From the NCBI RefSeq assembly GCF_900215575.1, contig NZ_OBEJ01000005.1:1-64000 (forward strand): DNA of 64,000 bases, read 5' to 3'. This stretch comes from Natronoarchaeum philippinense. GTDB taxonomy: Archaea > Halobacteriota > Halobacteria > Halobacteriales > Natronoarchaeaceae. Numbering within the stretch: position 1 is the stretch's first letter; every line of letters starts with the position of its first letter. Shown here piece by piece: positions 49,000 to 57,278 of this stretch. A model generated the notes under the pieces. That model was not told the DNA's origin. It worked only from the letters and a program-made list of their open reading frames with translations, and did no database searches. The position numbers and the translations under genes were made by a program.

Positions 49000-50687
49000 G
49001 CGCCGACCTGACGCCCGGACGAGAGAAGTTCGGCCAGCACGTCGCGGACGCGACCCGCGGCGACGACGGAACTGACGCGGCCGTCGTCAGAACGACGGTC
49101 GATCTCGACATCGAGACGACGCCGCTATCGGCCTACGCCGCGCTGACAGGGCGGACGACCGACTGCCCGCCTGCCGAGTACGCCTTTCTGCTGGAGAGCG
49201 CCGGCAAGACGGCGTCCAGCGATCCCGACGGCGCGTTCCGTCCGACGGCGGCCTCGGCCGACCGCCACGCCCGGTTTTCGTTCGTCGGCTACGACCCCGC
49301 CGCCGTCGTGACGGTCGACCCCGACGAGACTGATGTCGAGGTGCTCGGCGACGACCGATACGACGACCTGATCGATCCCACCGACGGCGACGCCACCGAA
49401 ACGCTGCGCTCGGCGCTCCCGGACGCCGAACTCGCGGGCTTCGAGAACGGCGACCGGCGCCAGCTCGACGGCGGCCTCGTCGGCTTTCTGTCCTACGACG
49501 CCGTCTACGACCTCTGGCTCGACGAGGTCGGTGTCGATCACCCCGACTCGCGGTTCCCCGACGCCCAGTTCGTGCTCAACACGAAGACGCTCGTGTTCGA
49601 CGAGGTCGCCGAGACGCTCTCGCTGGTGTTCACGCCGGTCGTCCGCCCCGACGACGATGTCGATGCGATCTACGACGACCTCGTCACCGAGGCCGAGCGC
49701 GTCGCAGAGGTGCTCGACGCCGCTGCCGATCCCGAATGTGGCCCGTTCGTGCGCGACCGGGAGGACGCCGGACCGCAAGCGGAGTACGAGGACGCCGTCC
49801 GCGCGGCCAAAGAGCACGTGCTCGACGGCGACATCTATCAGGCCGTCGTCTCCCGCAAGCGCGAGCTGTACGGGGATGTCGACCCGCTGGGATTCTACCG
49901 AGCGCTCCGAGACGTCAACCCCTCGCCGTACATGTATCTGCTCGGCTACGACGACCTGACCGTCGTCGGCGCCAGCCCCGAGACGCTCGTCTCGGTCGAG
50001 GACGAGACGGTCACTGCAAACCCCATCGCGGGCACCTGCTCGCGCGGGGCGAGTCCCGTCGAGGACCGCCGACTCGCCGGCGAGATGCTCGCCGACGGCA
50101 AGGAACGGGCCGAGCACACGATGCTCGTCGATCTGGCGCGCAACGACGTGCGCCGGGTCAGCGAATCCGGCTCCGTTCGGGTCGACGAGTTCATGAACGT
50201 GCTCAAATACTCGCACGTCCAGCACATCGAGAGCACCGTCACCGGTCGTCTCTCGCCCGACGCCGACGCCTTCGACGCGACGCGGGCGTCGTTCCCCGCG
50301 GGGACGCTCTCGGGCGCGCCCAAGATCCGCGCGATGGAGATCATCGACGACCTCGAACGCGAGGCACGCGGCCTCTACGGCGGCGGCGTGGGCTACTTCT
50401 CGTGGACCGGCGACGCCGACGTTGCGATCGTCATCCGAACCGCGACGATCGAGCACGGCGCCGACGAGGACCGGATCACAGTGCAGGCCGGTGCCGGACT
50501 GGTCGCAGACAGCGATCCGACCGCCGAGTACGAGGAGACCGAGCAGAAGATGGACGGCGTGCTGACCGCGCTCGATCGGATCGAGCGCGACCCGGACGCC
50601 GATGGTGAGGCGACGCCGAAGGATGCCGACGACGGAGCGGCGCCGAAGAACGCCGATGCGACGACCGAACCGGAGGTGAGTCGATGA
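48996..50687 (+). CDS. trpE: Anthranilate synthase component I
   Basis: 563 residues, ATGA overlaps at both ends. The N-terminal TrpE domain (FSFVGYDPAAVVTVD, GGLVGFLSYDAVYD) precedes the chorismate-binding domain: EDAVRAAKEHVLDGDIYQAVVSRK, NPSPYMYLLGYDDLTVVGASPETLV, NPIAGTCSRGAS, DLARNDVRRVSESGSV, FPAGTLSGAPKIRAMEIIDDLE and GGGVGYFSWTGDADVAIVIRTA (in parts), all with conserved active-site residues. It makes anthranilate from chorismate and ammonia supplied by TrpG. The C-terminal 40 residues are an acidic haloarchaeal tail (EATPKDADDGAAPKNADA). Feedback site not judged. Confidence 0.95.
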   Translation: MSADLTPGREKFGQHVADATRGDDGTDAAVVRTTVDLDIETTPLSAYAALTGRTTDCPPAEYAFLLESAGKTASSDPDGAFRPTAASADRHARFSFVGYDPAAVVTVDPDETDVEVLGDDRYDDLIDPTDGDATETLRSALPDAELAGFENGDRRQLDGGLVGFLSYDAVYDLWLDEVGVDHPDSRFPDAQFVLNTKTLVFDEVAETLSLVFTPVVRPDDDVDAIYDDLVTEAERVAEVLDAAADPECGPFVRDREDAGPQAEYEDAVRAAKEHVLDGDIYQAVVSRKRELYGDVDPLGFYRALRDVNPSPYMYLLGYDDLTVVGASPETLVSVEDETVTANPIAGTCSRGASPVEDRRLAGEMLADGKERAEHTMLVDLARNDVRRVSESGSVRVDEFMNVLKYSHVQHIESTVTGRLSPDADAFDATRASFPAGTLSGAPKIRAMEIIDDLEREARGLYGGGVGYFSWTGDADVAIVIRTATIEHGADEDRITVQAGAGLVADSDPTAEYEETEQKMDGVLTALDRIERDPDADGEATPKDADDGAAPKNADATTEPEVSR

Positions 50688-51382
50688 GCGACGCCGGAGG
50701 GCAGACGACCGACGACGATGTCGCCGTCGCCGCGGCGTCCGACGGGCTGCGGGTGCTGTTCGTCGACAACTTCGACTCGTTCACGTACAACCTCGTCGAG
50801 TATGTCGAGGAGGCGTTGCTTGCCTCCTCTGACCACGCAAACTCTGATGATTCTGAAGACGTGCGCGGGCACACCGAAACCAAGGTCGTCCGCAACACCG
50901 CGAGCATCGATGAGATTCGCGCGTTCGATCCCGACGCCGTTATCATCAGCCCCGGACCGGGTCACCCCAAGAACGACCGTGACGTCGGCGTCACGATGGA
51001 CGTGCTGCGCGATCTCAGTCCCGACGTACCGACGCTCGGCGTCTGTCTGGGTCTCGAAGCCGCCGTCTACGCTTACGGCGGGACGGTCGGACGCGCGCCC
51101 GATCCGATCCACGGGAAGGCGTCGTCGATCGACCACGACGAAACGGGCGTGTTCGCGGGGCTCGACCAAGGACTTCGCGGCGGCCGCTATCACTCGCTGG
51201 TCGCCACCGAAGTGCCCGAGTGTTTCGAGGTGACCGCGACGGCTGAGCATGGTGACGAGGAGCTCGTGATGGGGATTCGCCACCGCGAGCACCCGATCGA
51301 GTGCGTCCAGTTCCACCCCGAGAGCGTACTCACTTCGGCGGGCCACGACATCATCGAGAACTTCCTGTCGACGGTGCAGTAG
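50684..51382 (+). CDS. trpG: Anthranilate synthase component II (glutamine amidotransferase)
   Basis: 232 residues. Class I glutamine amidotransferase: VLFVDNFDSFTYNLVEY, ISPGPGHP, the catalytic Cys121 in GVCLGLEA, and His211/Glu213 in VQFHPES. LE after CLG instead of the usual HQ seems normal for haloarchaea. Residues about 44-64 (ALLASSDHANSDDSEDVRGH) form an insertion after the first helix, with A/T-richer codons and an 8-bp inverted repeat at its start; the flanking family text (VEYVEE, then TKVVRNTAS) is intact. Last gene of the trpDFEG unit. Confidence 0.94.
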   Translation: MSDAGGQTTDDDVAVAAASDGLRVLFVDNFDSFTYNLVEYVEEALLASSDHANSDDSEDVRGHTETKVVRNTASIDEIRAFDPDAVIISPGPGHPKNDRDVGVTMDVLRDLSPDVPTLGVCLGLEAAVYAYGGTVGRAPDPIHGKASSIDHDETGVFAGLDQGLRGGRYHSLVATEVPECFEVTATAEHGDEELVMGIRHREHPIECVQFHPESVLTSAGHDIIENFLSTVQ

Positions 51383-51555
51383 CTGATCGGCCAACTGGCG
51401 AACAGGCGGCGATTACGAGTCTACCGCGGCGTGCCACACACCCGCCTCGACCGCGGCAGGACAACTTGTCAGAACATAGGCCCGCTGGTCGCCGCATCGG
51501 TGATAAACGTGTTCCGGCGTCGCGCGGCACAACCGACTTTGTCGTCTTGTAGCGC

Positions 51556-51774
51556 TCAGAGCACGCCGGCACCCGCCATGCTGGCCACGAACAGCACGGC
51601 CGCGGCAGTGCCGGCGAGCAGTAGGAGTTTCCAAGCCAAGTTGAGTAACAATCGCGCGGCGAACACGACGACGATAGCGACCGCGATCACGCCGAGCAAC
51701 TGCGCGGCGGGATCTGAGGGAAGCGATTGGGCGACGACCGGTCCTGTGCCGAGCACGCCGACGAGACTGTTCAT
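51556..51774 (-). CDS. Small two-TM membrane protein (72 aa)
   Basis: 72 residues from ATG at 51774 (MNSLVGVLGTGPVVAQSLPS). Two hydrophobic stretches, AAQLLGVIAVAIVVVFAARLLLNLAWKLLLLAGTAAAVLFVASMA in pieces, cover about 25-44 and 48-68. Gly/Ser N-terminus may be outside. In-frame codons upstream to 51918 are antisense text and less likely. Convergent with trpG, 173 nt apart. Small hydrophobic proteins of this size are frequent beside haloarchaeal operons; no role assigned. Confidence 0.65.
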   Translation of the reverse strand: MNSLVGVLGTGPVVAQSLPSDPAAQLLGVIAVAIVVVFAARLLLNLAWKLLLLAGTAAAVLFVASMAGAGVL

Positions 51775-52124
51775 GCGCCGAATATGTCGTCGCCCGCTCA
51801 TAACTGTTCCCCCGGTCTGACTCGGGGATCTCGCAGACTGGTTCGCTCCGGTAACTGTCGAGTGTGCAGACGCCGATTGACGGTCGGCGTCCCGCCGTCG
51901 CTCCGATTTTACTTTCACTGCGGATCGACTAGGCTTAATAACCCGGGACGCTTCCGGTTCGACAAGGCCGGACCCCCACAGTCAGGGGCTTGCCGAACGT
52001 ACGCACACACGACACCGAGATCCGTCTATGCAACTGAAGTTGTAGTTGTGCAAGCTTGGGCGATTCAGGGTGTTTTATGAGGTTCCATCCAGTAGGCAAT
52101 GTCCGTCCACAACTACCCCGAACC
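51775..52124. other. Long 5' region of nrdJ with TATA boxes
   Basis: 350 bases, free of protein genes apart from the short leader ORF that follows. A CTTAATAACC TATA lies near 51932-51942. A second TATA, GTTTTATGAGG, lies at about 52072-52082, 25-30 nt before the probable start of the transcript carrying the leader ORF. Between them sits the 18-bp element shared with the class I genes. No B12 riboswitch structure was recognised. Confidence 0.45.
52031..52048 (+). promoter_or_regulatory. 18-bp element shared by both RNR operons (nrdJ copy)
   Basis: CAACTGAAGTTGTAGTTG. It matches the element before nrdA (CTACTGAAATTGTAGTAG in the direction of that gene) at 15 of 18 positions. The ends form CAACT/AGTTG, so a dimeric protein is plausible. 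It ends about 24 nt before a GTTTTATGA TATA box. Consensus by eye: CWACTGAARTTGTAGTWG. Candidate binding site for a common RNR regulator such as NrdR. Confidence 0.6.
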
Positions 52125-52190
52125 ATGACGCACACAACCCACAAAACCGCACGAGAGTATCGTGACGCGCCCGAGGTGGGCGCCGCATGA
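52125..52190 (+). CDS. 21-residue leader ORF overlapping nrdJ
   Basis: ATG at 52125, stop TGA at 52188-52190, so the stop overlaps the nrdJ ATG as ATGA. The peptide starts MTHTTHKTAREYRD, rich in Thr and His, and is in a different frame from nrdJ. The Shine-Dalgarno of nrdJ, GAGGTGG (52173-52179), lies inside it. Such an arrangement couples translation of the two and could make nrdJ output depend on leader translation. The peptide itself is not expected to be a stable protein. Confidence 0.45.
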   Translation: MTHTTHKTAREYRDAPEVGAA

Positions 52191-55100
52191 GCGACGCCGA
52201 ACTGACCGCCGACGAGCTGACCCTGCCGATCAAGCGCACCGACGGCGACACGCTGGAAGAACGGCTGACCGGGAACGCCTACGAGAACATCCTGCCGGCC
52301 CGGTACCTTCGTAAGGACGCCGACGGCGAACTGATCGAATCCCAAGAGGATCTCTTCGAGCGCGTCGGAAAGAACATCGCGCTCGCGGAAGCCGTCTACG
52401 AGGCGCGCAATCAGGACACCGAGATCACGGTCACGCCCGACCAGCTCAAGCCCGACCATCCCCGCCGCGACGAACTCGCCGCGGAGGTCTTCGGCAAGGG
52501 CACTACCGCGGACGACGACGCCGAGGCGACGCTCTCTATCTACAACGTCAACAAGTTCGCCTACGACACCGTCGTCCCCGAACTCCCCGACGACATTCAA
52601 ACGCACGTCGAGAACATCTCCGAGGAGTTCCAGGGCATGATGGAGAATCTCGACTTCATGCCGAACTCGCCGACCCTTATGAACGCCGGCGACGAACTCC
52701 AGCAACTGTCTGCGTGTTTCGTCGACTCGCCCGAAGACGACATCGACGACATCCACCAGACCGCAAAGGAGGCCGCACAGGTCTTCCAGAGCGGCGGCGG
52801 CATGGGCTATGCCTTCTGGCGACTGCGCCCCTACGGCGACGCCGTCGGCTCGACCGGCGGCATCGCGTCGGGGCCGATCACGTTCATGCGCACGTACGAC
52901 CAGATGTGCGAGACGATCGCACAGGGTGGCGCCCGGCGCGGCGCCCAGATGGGCGTCATGCGCGTCTCTCACCCCGATGTCATCCAGTTCATCCACGCGA
53001 AGAACAAGGACGTCTCGCTGGCCGAGACGCTGCGCCTGAACGACCCCGACGACTTCACGCACAACTCCTTCGAGGACGCCTTAGAGGAGGCCCGCGAACT
53101 CATCGACGACGAGGGCAAGGTTCCCAAGCACCTTCGTAACGCCGTCGAGGGCCACCTCTCGAACTTCAACATCTCCGTCGGCGTCACCGACGCCTTCATG
53201 GAGGCGCTGAAAGCCGGCGAGGAGTTCACGTTCACCAACCCCCGCACCGGCGAGCCCCACATCGCCACCCCCGAGACCAAGGAACTGTACGACATGTTCG
53301 GGCTCGGCGAGCACGTCGAGGTCGGCGAGGAACTGTCGATTCCGGCCCAAGAACTCTGGGACGACATCGTCGAGGGCGCCCACGAGAACGGCGAACCCGG
53401 CGTGATCTACCTCGAACGCGTCAACAAGGAACACTCCTTCGACGTCGAGGAACACCCCGACCACCGGATCCTCGCCACGAACCCTTGCGGCGAGCAGCCC
53501 CTCGAAGAGTACGAGGCCTGTAACCTCGGGCACATCAACCTCTCGACGCTCGCAGATCAGCAGGCGCCCGACTGGCGCGTCTGGTCGGCCGAGCACGCCG
53601 ACGAGTACGACAGCATCGAGGCCGCCGTCGACGCGTTCTTGGAGGAGGCCGTCGACTTCGAGGAGTTCGACCGCCGGATCGAGATGGGCACCCGATTCCT
53701 CGAAAACGTCGTTACGATGTCTGACTTCCCGGTCGAGAAGATCGAGCAGAAGGTCCGGGAGATGCGCAAGATCGGCCTCGGCGTCATGGGTCTGGCTCAG
53801 CTGTACATCCAGCTCGGCGTCGAGTACGGTAGCGACGAGGGCAACGAGATCGCTCGGCAGGTCATGCGCCACATCAACCACGGCTCGAAGTGGGCCTCCC
53901 ACGAACTCGCCGAGGAACGCGGCTCCTTCGACGAGTGGGACAACTCGAAGTACGCGAACCCCACCGAGTACCGCGAGTGGTTCGAGCGCCAGACCGGTCT
54001 CGACGCCGACGAGTGGGAAGACGGCTTCGCCGTGCGCAACCACAACACGACGACGATCGCCCCCACCGGGACGACCTCGATGGTCGGCAACACCACGGGC
54101 GGTTGCGAACCCATCTACAACGTCGCCTACTACAAGAACGTCTCCGACGACGTGCAGGGCGACGAGATGCTCGTCGAGTTCGACGACTACTTCCTCCGCG
54201 TTCTGGAGGAGAACGACCTCGACGTCGAGGCGGTCAAGCAAGAGGCCCAAGAGCAGATGGCCAACAACGCCTTCGACGGCGTCGCCGGCCTCTCGACGGT
54301 CCCGGACGCGGTCGGCGAGCTGTTCGTCACCACCGGCGACCTCTCGGCCAAACAGCACGCCGGCGTGCAGGTCGCCTGTCAGGAAGGCGTCGACTCGGCG
54401 ATCTCGAAGACCGTCAACGCGCCCAACGACTCGACGGTCGCGGACGCCCAAGACGTGTTCGAGTACATCTACGACCACGGCGGCAAGGGCGTCACCTACT
54501 ACCGCGACGGCACCCGCAGCAAGCAGGTGCTGACCACGCGCGCGAAGAACACCGACTTCGCCGACGAGTCCGAGGCCGCAGAAGCGCTGATCGAACAGAT
54601 TCAGGACGTGTTCGGCGGCATCGAGGGCTTCCTCGAGAACGAGGACGTGCAGGCCGCACTCGACCGACAGGTCGAGGAACTGGTCGATCTCGCCGACGGC
54701 GACACCGATCTCGCCGAGCAGTACGCGAAAAAGCGCGCGCGTCCCGACGTGCTCCACGGCGTCACCCAGCGCATCGACACGGGCTACGGCAAGCTCTACG
54801 TCAACATCAACGAGGACGAGGACGGCCGGCCGTTCGAGCTCTTTGCCAACATCGGCAACTCCGGCGGCTTCACCGCCTCCTTCACCGAGGCGCTGGCCAA
54901 GACGATCTCGACGGCGCTGCGCTCGGGCGTCGACCCCGAGGAGATCGCCGACGAACTGCAGGGCATCCGGTCGCCGAAGGTCGCCTGGGACAAGGGCGAG
55001 CAGATCCAGTCGATCCCCGACGCCGTCGGCACCGCGATGCGCCGGTATCTCGACGGCGAGATCGAGAAGGCCTATCCTCAGCAACAGAGCCTCACCGAAC

Positions 55101-55312
55101 TCGAAGACGAGGCAGAAGCGCGTGACGCCGCTGCCGAGACCGAACCCGACGGCGGCGTCGCGGCCGCCGAGGGCGACGCCGAGCAGACCTCGGCGTCCCA
55201 AGATCTGATCGACGCCGGCGAGAGCCCCGAGTGTCCCGACTGTGGCTCGCTCTCGCTGTACTACTCCGAAGGCTGCAAGACCTGCGAGTCTTGTGGCTGG
55301 TCGGAGTGCTGA
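52187..55312 (+). CDS. nrdJ: Adenosylcobalamin-dependent (class II) ribonucleotide reductase
   Basis: 1041 residues. It reduces ribonucleotides to deoxyribonucleotides with a B12-generated thiyl radical. The N-terminal part has FMPNSPTLMNAGDELQQLSACFV (first active-site Cys), QSGGGMGYAFWRLRP and GGIASGPITFMRTYD; the radical/active loop is Asn432, Cys434, Glu436 in NPCGEQPLEEYEACNLGHIN; PTGTTSMVGNTTGGCEPIYN follows. Near residues 830-980 lies the TSCPD-type domain, and the C-terminus is a zinc ribbon with CPDCGSLSLYYSEGCKTCESCGW. No intein. The gene has a GAGGTGG Shine-Dalgarno 7-8 nt before ATG. Confidence 0.95.
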   Translation: MSDAELTADELTLPIKRTDGDTLEERLTGNAYENILPARYLRKDADGELIESQEDLFERVGKNIALAEAVYEARNQDTEITVTPDQLKPDHPRRDELAAEVFGKGTTADDDAEATLSIYNVNKFAYDTVVPELPDDIQTHVENISEEFQGMMENLDFMPNSPTLMNAGDELQQLSACFVDSPEDDIDDIHQTAKEAAQVFQSGGGMGYAFWRLRPYGDAVGSTGGIASGPITFMRTYDQMCETIAQGGARRGAQMGVMRVSHPDVIQFIHAKNKDVSLAETLRLNDPDDFTHNSFEDALEEARELIDDEGKVPKHLRNAVEGHLSNFNISVGVTDAFMEALKAGEEFTFTNPRTGEPHIATPETKELYDMFGLGEHVEVGEELSIPAQELWDDIVEGAHENGEPGVIYLERVNKEHSFDVEEHPDHRILATNPCGEQPLEEYEACNLGHINLSTLADQQAPDWRVWSAEHADEYDSIEAAVDAFLEEAVDFEEFDRRIEMGTRFLENVVTMSDFPVEKIEQKVREMRKIGLGVMGLAQLYIQLGVEYGSDEGNEIARQVMRHINHGSKWASHELAEERGSFDEWDNSKYANPTEYREWFERQTGLDADEWEDGFAVRNHNTTTIAPTGTTSMVGNTTGGCEPIYNVAYYKNVSDDVQGDEMLVEFDDYFLRVLEENDLDVEAVKQEAQEQMANNAFDGVAGLSTVPDAVGELFVTTGDLSAKQHAGVQVACQEGVDSAISKTVNAPNDSTVADAQDVFEYIYDHGGKGVTYYRDGTRSKQVLTTRAKNTDFADESEAAEALIEQIQDVFGGIEGFLENEDVQAALDRQVEELVDLADGDTDLAEQYAKKRARPDVLHGVTQRIDTGYGKLYVNINEDEDGRPFELFANIGNSGGFTASFTEALAKTISTALRSGVDPEEIADELQGIRSPKVAWDKGEQIQSIPDAVGTAMRRYLDGEIEKAYPQQQSLTELEDEAEARDAAAETEPDGGVAAAEGDAEQTSASQDLIDAGESPECPDCGSLSLYYSEGCKTCESCGWSEC

Positions 55313-55338
55313 ATCCGGTCGAATCGCTAACAGGACGG

Positions 55339-55358
55339 CGTCAGACGACCGTCTGACG
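55339..55358 (+). terminator. Stem-loop after nrdJ
   Basis: CGTCAGAC (55339-55346), loop GACC, GTCTGACG (55351-55358): a perfect 8-bp stem, 26 nt past the nrdJ stop. A T5 tract follows 11 nt later, where it also forms part of the next gene's TATA. Terminator or transcript-end stabiliser. Confidence 0.5.
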
Positions 55359-55368
55359 TGCCAGTGCG

Positions 55369-55396
55369 CTTTTTAATTGGGTCGCTCTATGCGACC
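55369..55396 (+). promoter_or_regulatory. TATA box and palindrome before the RHH-like gene
   Basis: CTTTTTAATTG (about 55369-55379) is a TATA element 22-30 nt before ATG 55401. Directly after it stands GGTCGC-TCTAT-GCGACC (55380-55396), a perfect 6-bp inverted repeat covering the expected transcription start. Such a position suits autoregulation by the DNA-binding protein encoded next. Confidence 0.5.
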
Positions 55397-55400
55397 GTAG

Positions 55401-56237
55401 ATGCCGTCGCTCCGTATCGACGTTTCCGAGTCGGTGCTCCGAAAGCTCGACACCGAACGCGATCTACTTGGCTTCGAGTCCCGCGAGGCGTATCTGCGCT
55501 GGATTCTCGACCACCGGACGAGTATCGACACCGGATCGGACCGCGACCGGACGCTCTCGGCGTACGCCGACCGCGTCGAAGAGCTAGAGGCGAAACTCGA
55601 TGCGGATGCCGACACTCGGGAGCCGACCTCCGATGCGTCGGACGGCGATGCGTCCGGCCGCGATCAGGACGCCGACGATGCGCGCGCCACCGCGGCCGAC
55701 GATGCAGAGGCCGTCGAGCACAATCTCGCGCCGGGCGAGGCGCGTATCACCGACGACTCGGTGAACGAGTTGGCGACCGAACTCGCCGGCGTCGAGGGCG
55801 AGCGCCTCGATGCCTTCGCCCGCGAGGCGGTGGTCGAGATGGGGTCCCAACTGCAGGGCAGCCCCGAGAGCGGGTTGACCTACCGCTCGGACGCCACCCT
55901 TCCCAGCGCCGACAGCGACCGGCCGGGCGAGGAGATCACCGACCTCGACGAGCTGGCGGTGCCGGGCCACGACGCCGCGCTCGTCGAGCGACGCCGGAGC
56001 GCAGTGGGGGCGGCGCTGGCGCTGTTGCGCGAGCGCGAGCAAGCCCGGCGCTCGGATTTCGTCGACGCGCTGTACGACGAGCGGCCGGCGGGCTACGAGA
56101 CGGCCGATTCGTGGTGGGGCTGTGTCAAGCGCGGCCTCCGACAGGTCGACCGCGTGCGTCCCGCCGGTGAGCATCGGCGCGTCTGGGAGTTCCACACGAC
56201 GCCGGGGCGGGTGACGCGGCTTCCGAGCCGGGAGTGA
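55401..56237 (+). CDS. Ribbon-helix-helix-like protein between the two RNR systems
   Basis: 278 residues from ATG at 55401. MPSLRIDVSESVLRKLDTERDLLGFESREAYLRWILDHR reads as a beta strand plus two helices, as in ribbon-helix-helix (CopG/MetJ) DNA-binding domains. A coiled helix and an acidic, Ala/Asp linker (about 60-110) lead to an alpha-helical C-terminal domain (AVVEMGSQL, RSAVGAALALLREREQARRSDFVDALYD, SWWGCVKRGLRQVDRV). Its place between nrdJ and nrdBA and the palindrome before it suggest a regulator, but this is inference. Convergent with nrdB, 21 nt apart. Confidence 0.65.
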   Translation: MPSLRIDVSESVLRKLDTERDLLGFESREAYLRWILDHRTSIDTGSDRDRTLSAYADRVEELEAKLDADADTREPTSDASDGDASGRDQDADDARATAADDAEAVEHNLAPGEARITDDSVNELATELAGVEGERLDAFAREAVVEMGSQLQGSPESGLTYRSDATLPSADSDRPGEEITDLDELAVPGHDAALVERRRSAVGAALALLREREQARRSDFVDALYDERPAGYETADSWWGCVKRGLRQVDRVRPAGEHRRVWEFHTTPGRVTRLPSRE

Positions 56238-56258
56238 GCCCCGCGAGATCGGTGTGAG

Positions 56259-57251
56259 CTACCAGTCGAGCGAGCCGCCCGATTGGTACTCCGTGACTTG
56301 GCTCTCGAAGAAGTTCTTCTCCTTGTTGAGATCGACCTGTTCGCTCATCCAGTCGAAGGGGTTCGCGGTGCCGTACTCGTCGGGCATCTCCAACTGTGCG
56401 AGCCGGCGGTCGGCGACGTACTCGACGTACTCGGCGAACTGTTCGGGACCCATCCCGAGGATTTCGTCGGGGCAGGCGGCCTCGGCGTAGGCCTGTTCGA
56501 GGTCGACCGCCGTCGTGATCTGCTCGCGCAGTTCGGCCTCGAACTCGTCGGTCCAGACATCGGGCTGTTCGGCGCGGATCTGCTCGATCAGGTCGACGCC
56601 GAAGCCGACGTGGAGCGACTCGTCGCGCATGATGTACTCGAACTGCTCGCCGACGCCGACCATCTTGTTCTGGCGCTTGAGCCCGAGCATCATGGCGAAG
56701 CCGGCGTAGAAGAAGATCCCCTCCATGATGACGTAAAAGCCGACGAGGTCCCGGAGGAGCGCGCGAACGTCCTCGGTCGTCTCAATCGAGAAGTCGTCCC
56801 GGTCGATCGCCTGCGTGAGATCGACGACGAAGTCGTCTTTGCGTTCGATGGCGGGGATGCGGTCGTACATGCCGTACATGTACTCGGGGTCGAACCCCAG
56901 CGAGTCACAGCAGTAGATGAACGTGTCCGTGTGGATCGCCTCCTCGTAGGCCTGCCGGAGCAGGTACTGGCGACACTCCGGCGCCGTGACGTACTCGTAC
57001 AGCGCCAGCACGATGTTGTTCGCGGTCAGCGACTCGGCCGTCGAAAAGAAGCCGAGGTTCCACTCGACGAGCCGGCGCTCGGCGTCGGTGAGTTCGTCGC
57101 CGTTCCACTGGGAAACGTCGTCTTGCATCGGCACCTCGGCGGGCACCCAGTTGTTGGCGACGCCGGCCTCGTAGTACTCGCGGGCCCAGTCGTAGTCGAT
57201 CGGCAGTATCTTGTTCGGGTCGTGTTCGGCGTCGTGGTTGAGAATCGGCAT
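56259..57251 (-). CDS. nrdB: Class I ribonucleotide reductase small subunit, Ic-like
   Basis: 330 residues, ferritin-like. Metal ligands are Glu73 (TAES), Glu104 and His107 (EEAIH), Glu177 (MEGIF), Glu211 and His214 (DESLH), with spacings identical to E. coli NrdB (84, 115, 118, 204, 238, 241). Glu73 replaces Asp84, and Phe111 replaces the radical Tyr122. This pair marks class Ic enzymes, which use a Mn/Fe cofactor in place of a tyrosyl radical. It starts 27 nt after the nrdA stop and so is in one operon with it. Provides the oxidant for NrdA. Confidence 0.93.
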   Translation of the reverse strand: MPILNHDAEHDPNKILPIDYDWAREYYEAGVANNWVPAEVPMQDDVSQWNGDELTDAERRLVEWNLGFFSTAESLTANNIVLALYEYVTAPECRQYLLRQAYEEAIHTDTFIYCCDSLGFDPEYMYGMYDRIPAIERKDDFVVDLTQAIDRDDFSIETTEDVRALLRDLVGFYVIMEGIFFYAGFAMMLGLKRQNKMVGVGEQFEYIMRDESLHVGFGVDLIEQIRAEQPDVWTDEFEAELREQITTAVDLEQAYAEAACPDEILGMGPEQFAEYVEYVADRRLAQLEMPDEYGTANPFDWMSEQVDLNKEKNFFESQVTEYQSGGSLDW

Positions 57252-57278
57252 GGTTGGAGAGTGTTGGGTTCGATTTGA

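Noticed and set aside
51775-52186. Cobalamin riboswitch before nrdJ
   Set aside because: No B12-box-like sequence or extended paired structure recognised by eye, and B12 riboswitches are not typical of archaea.
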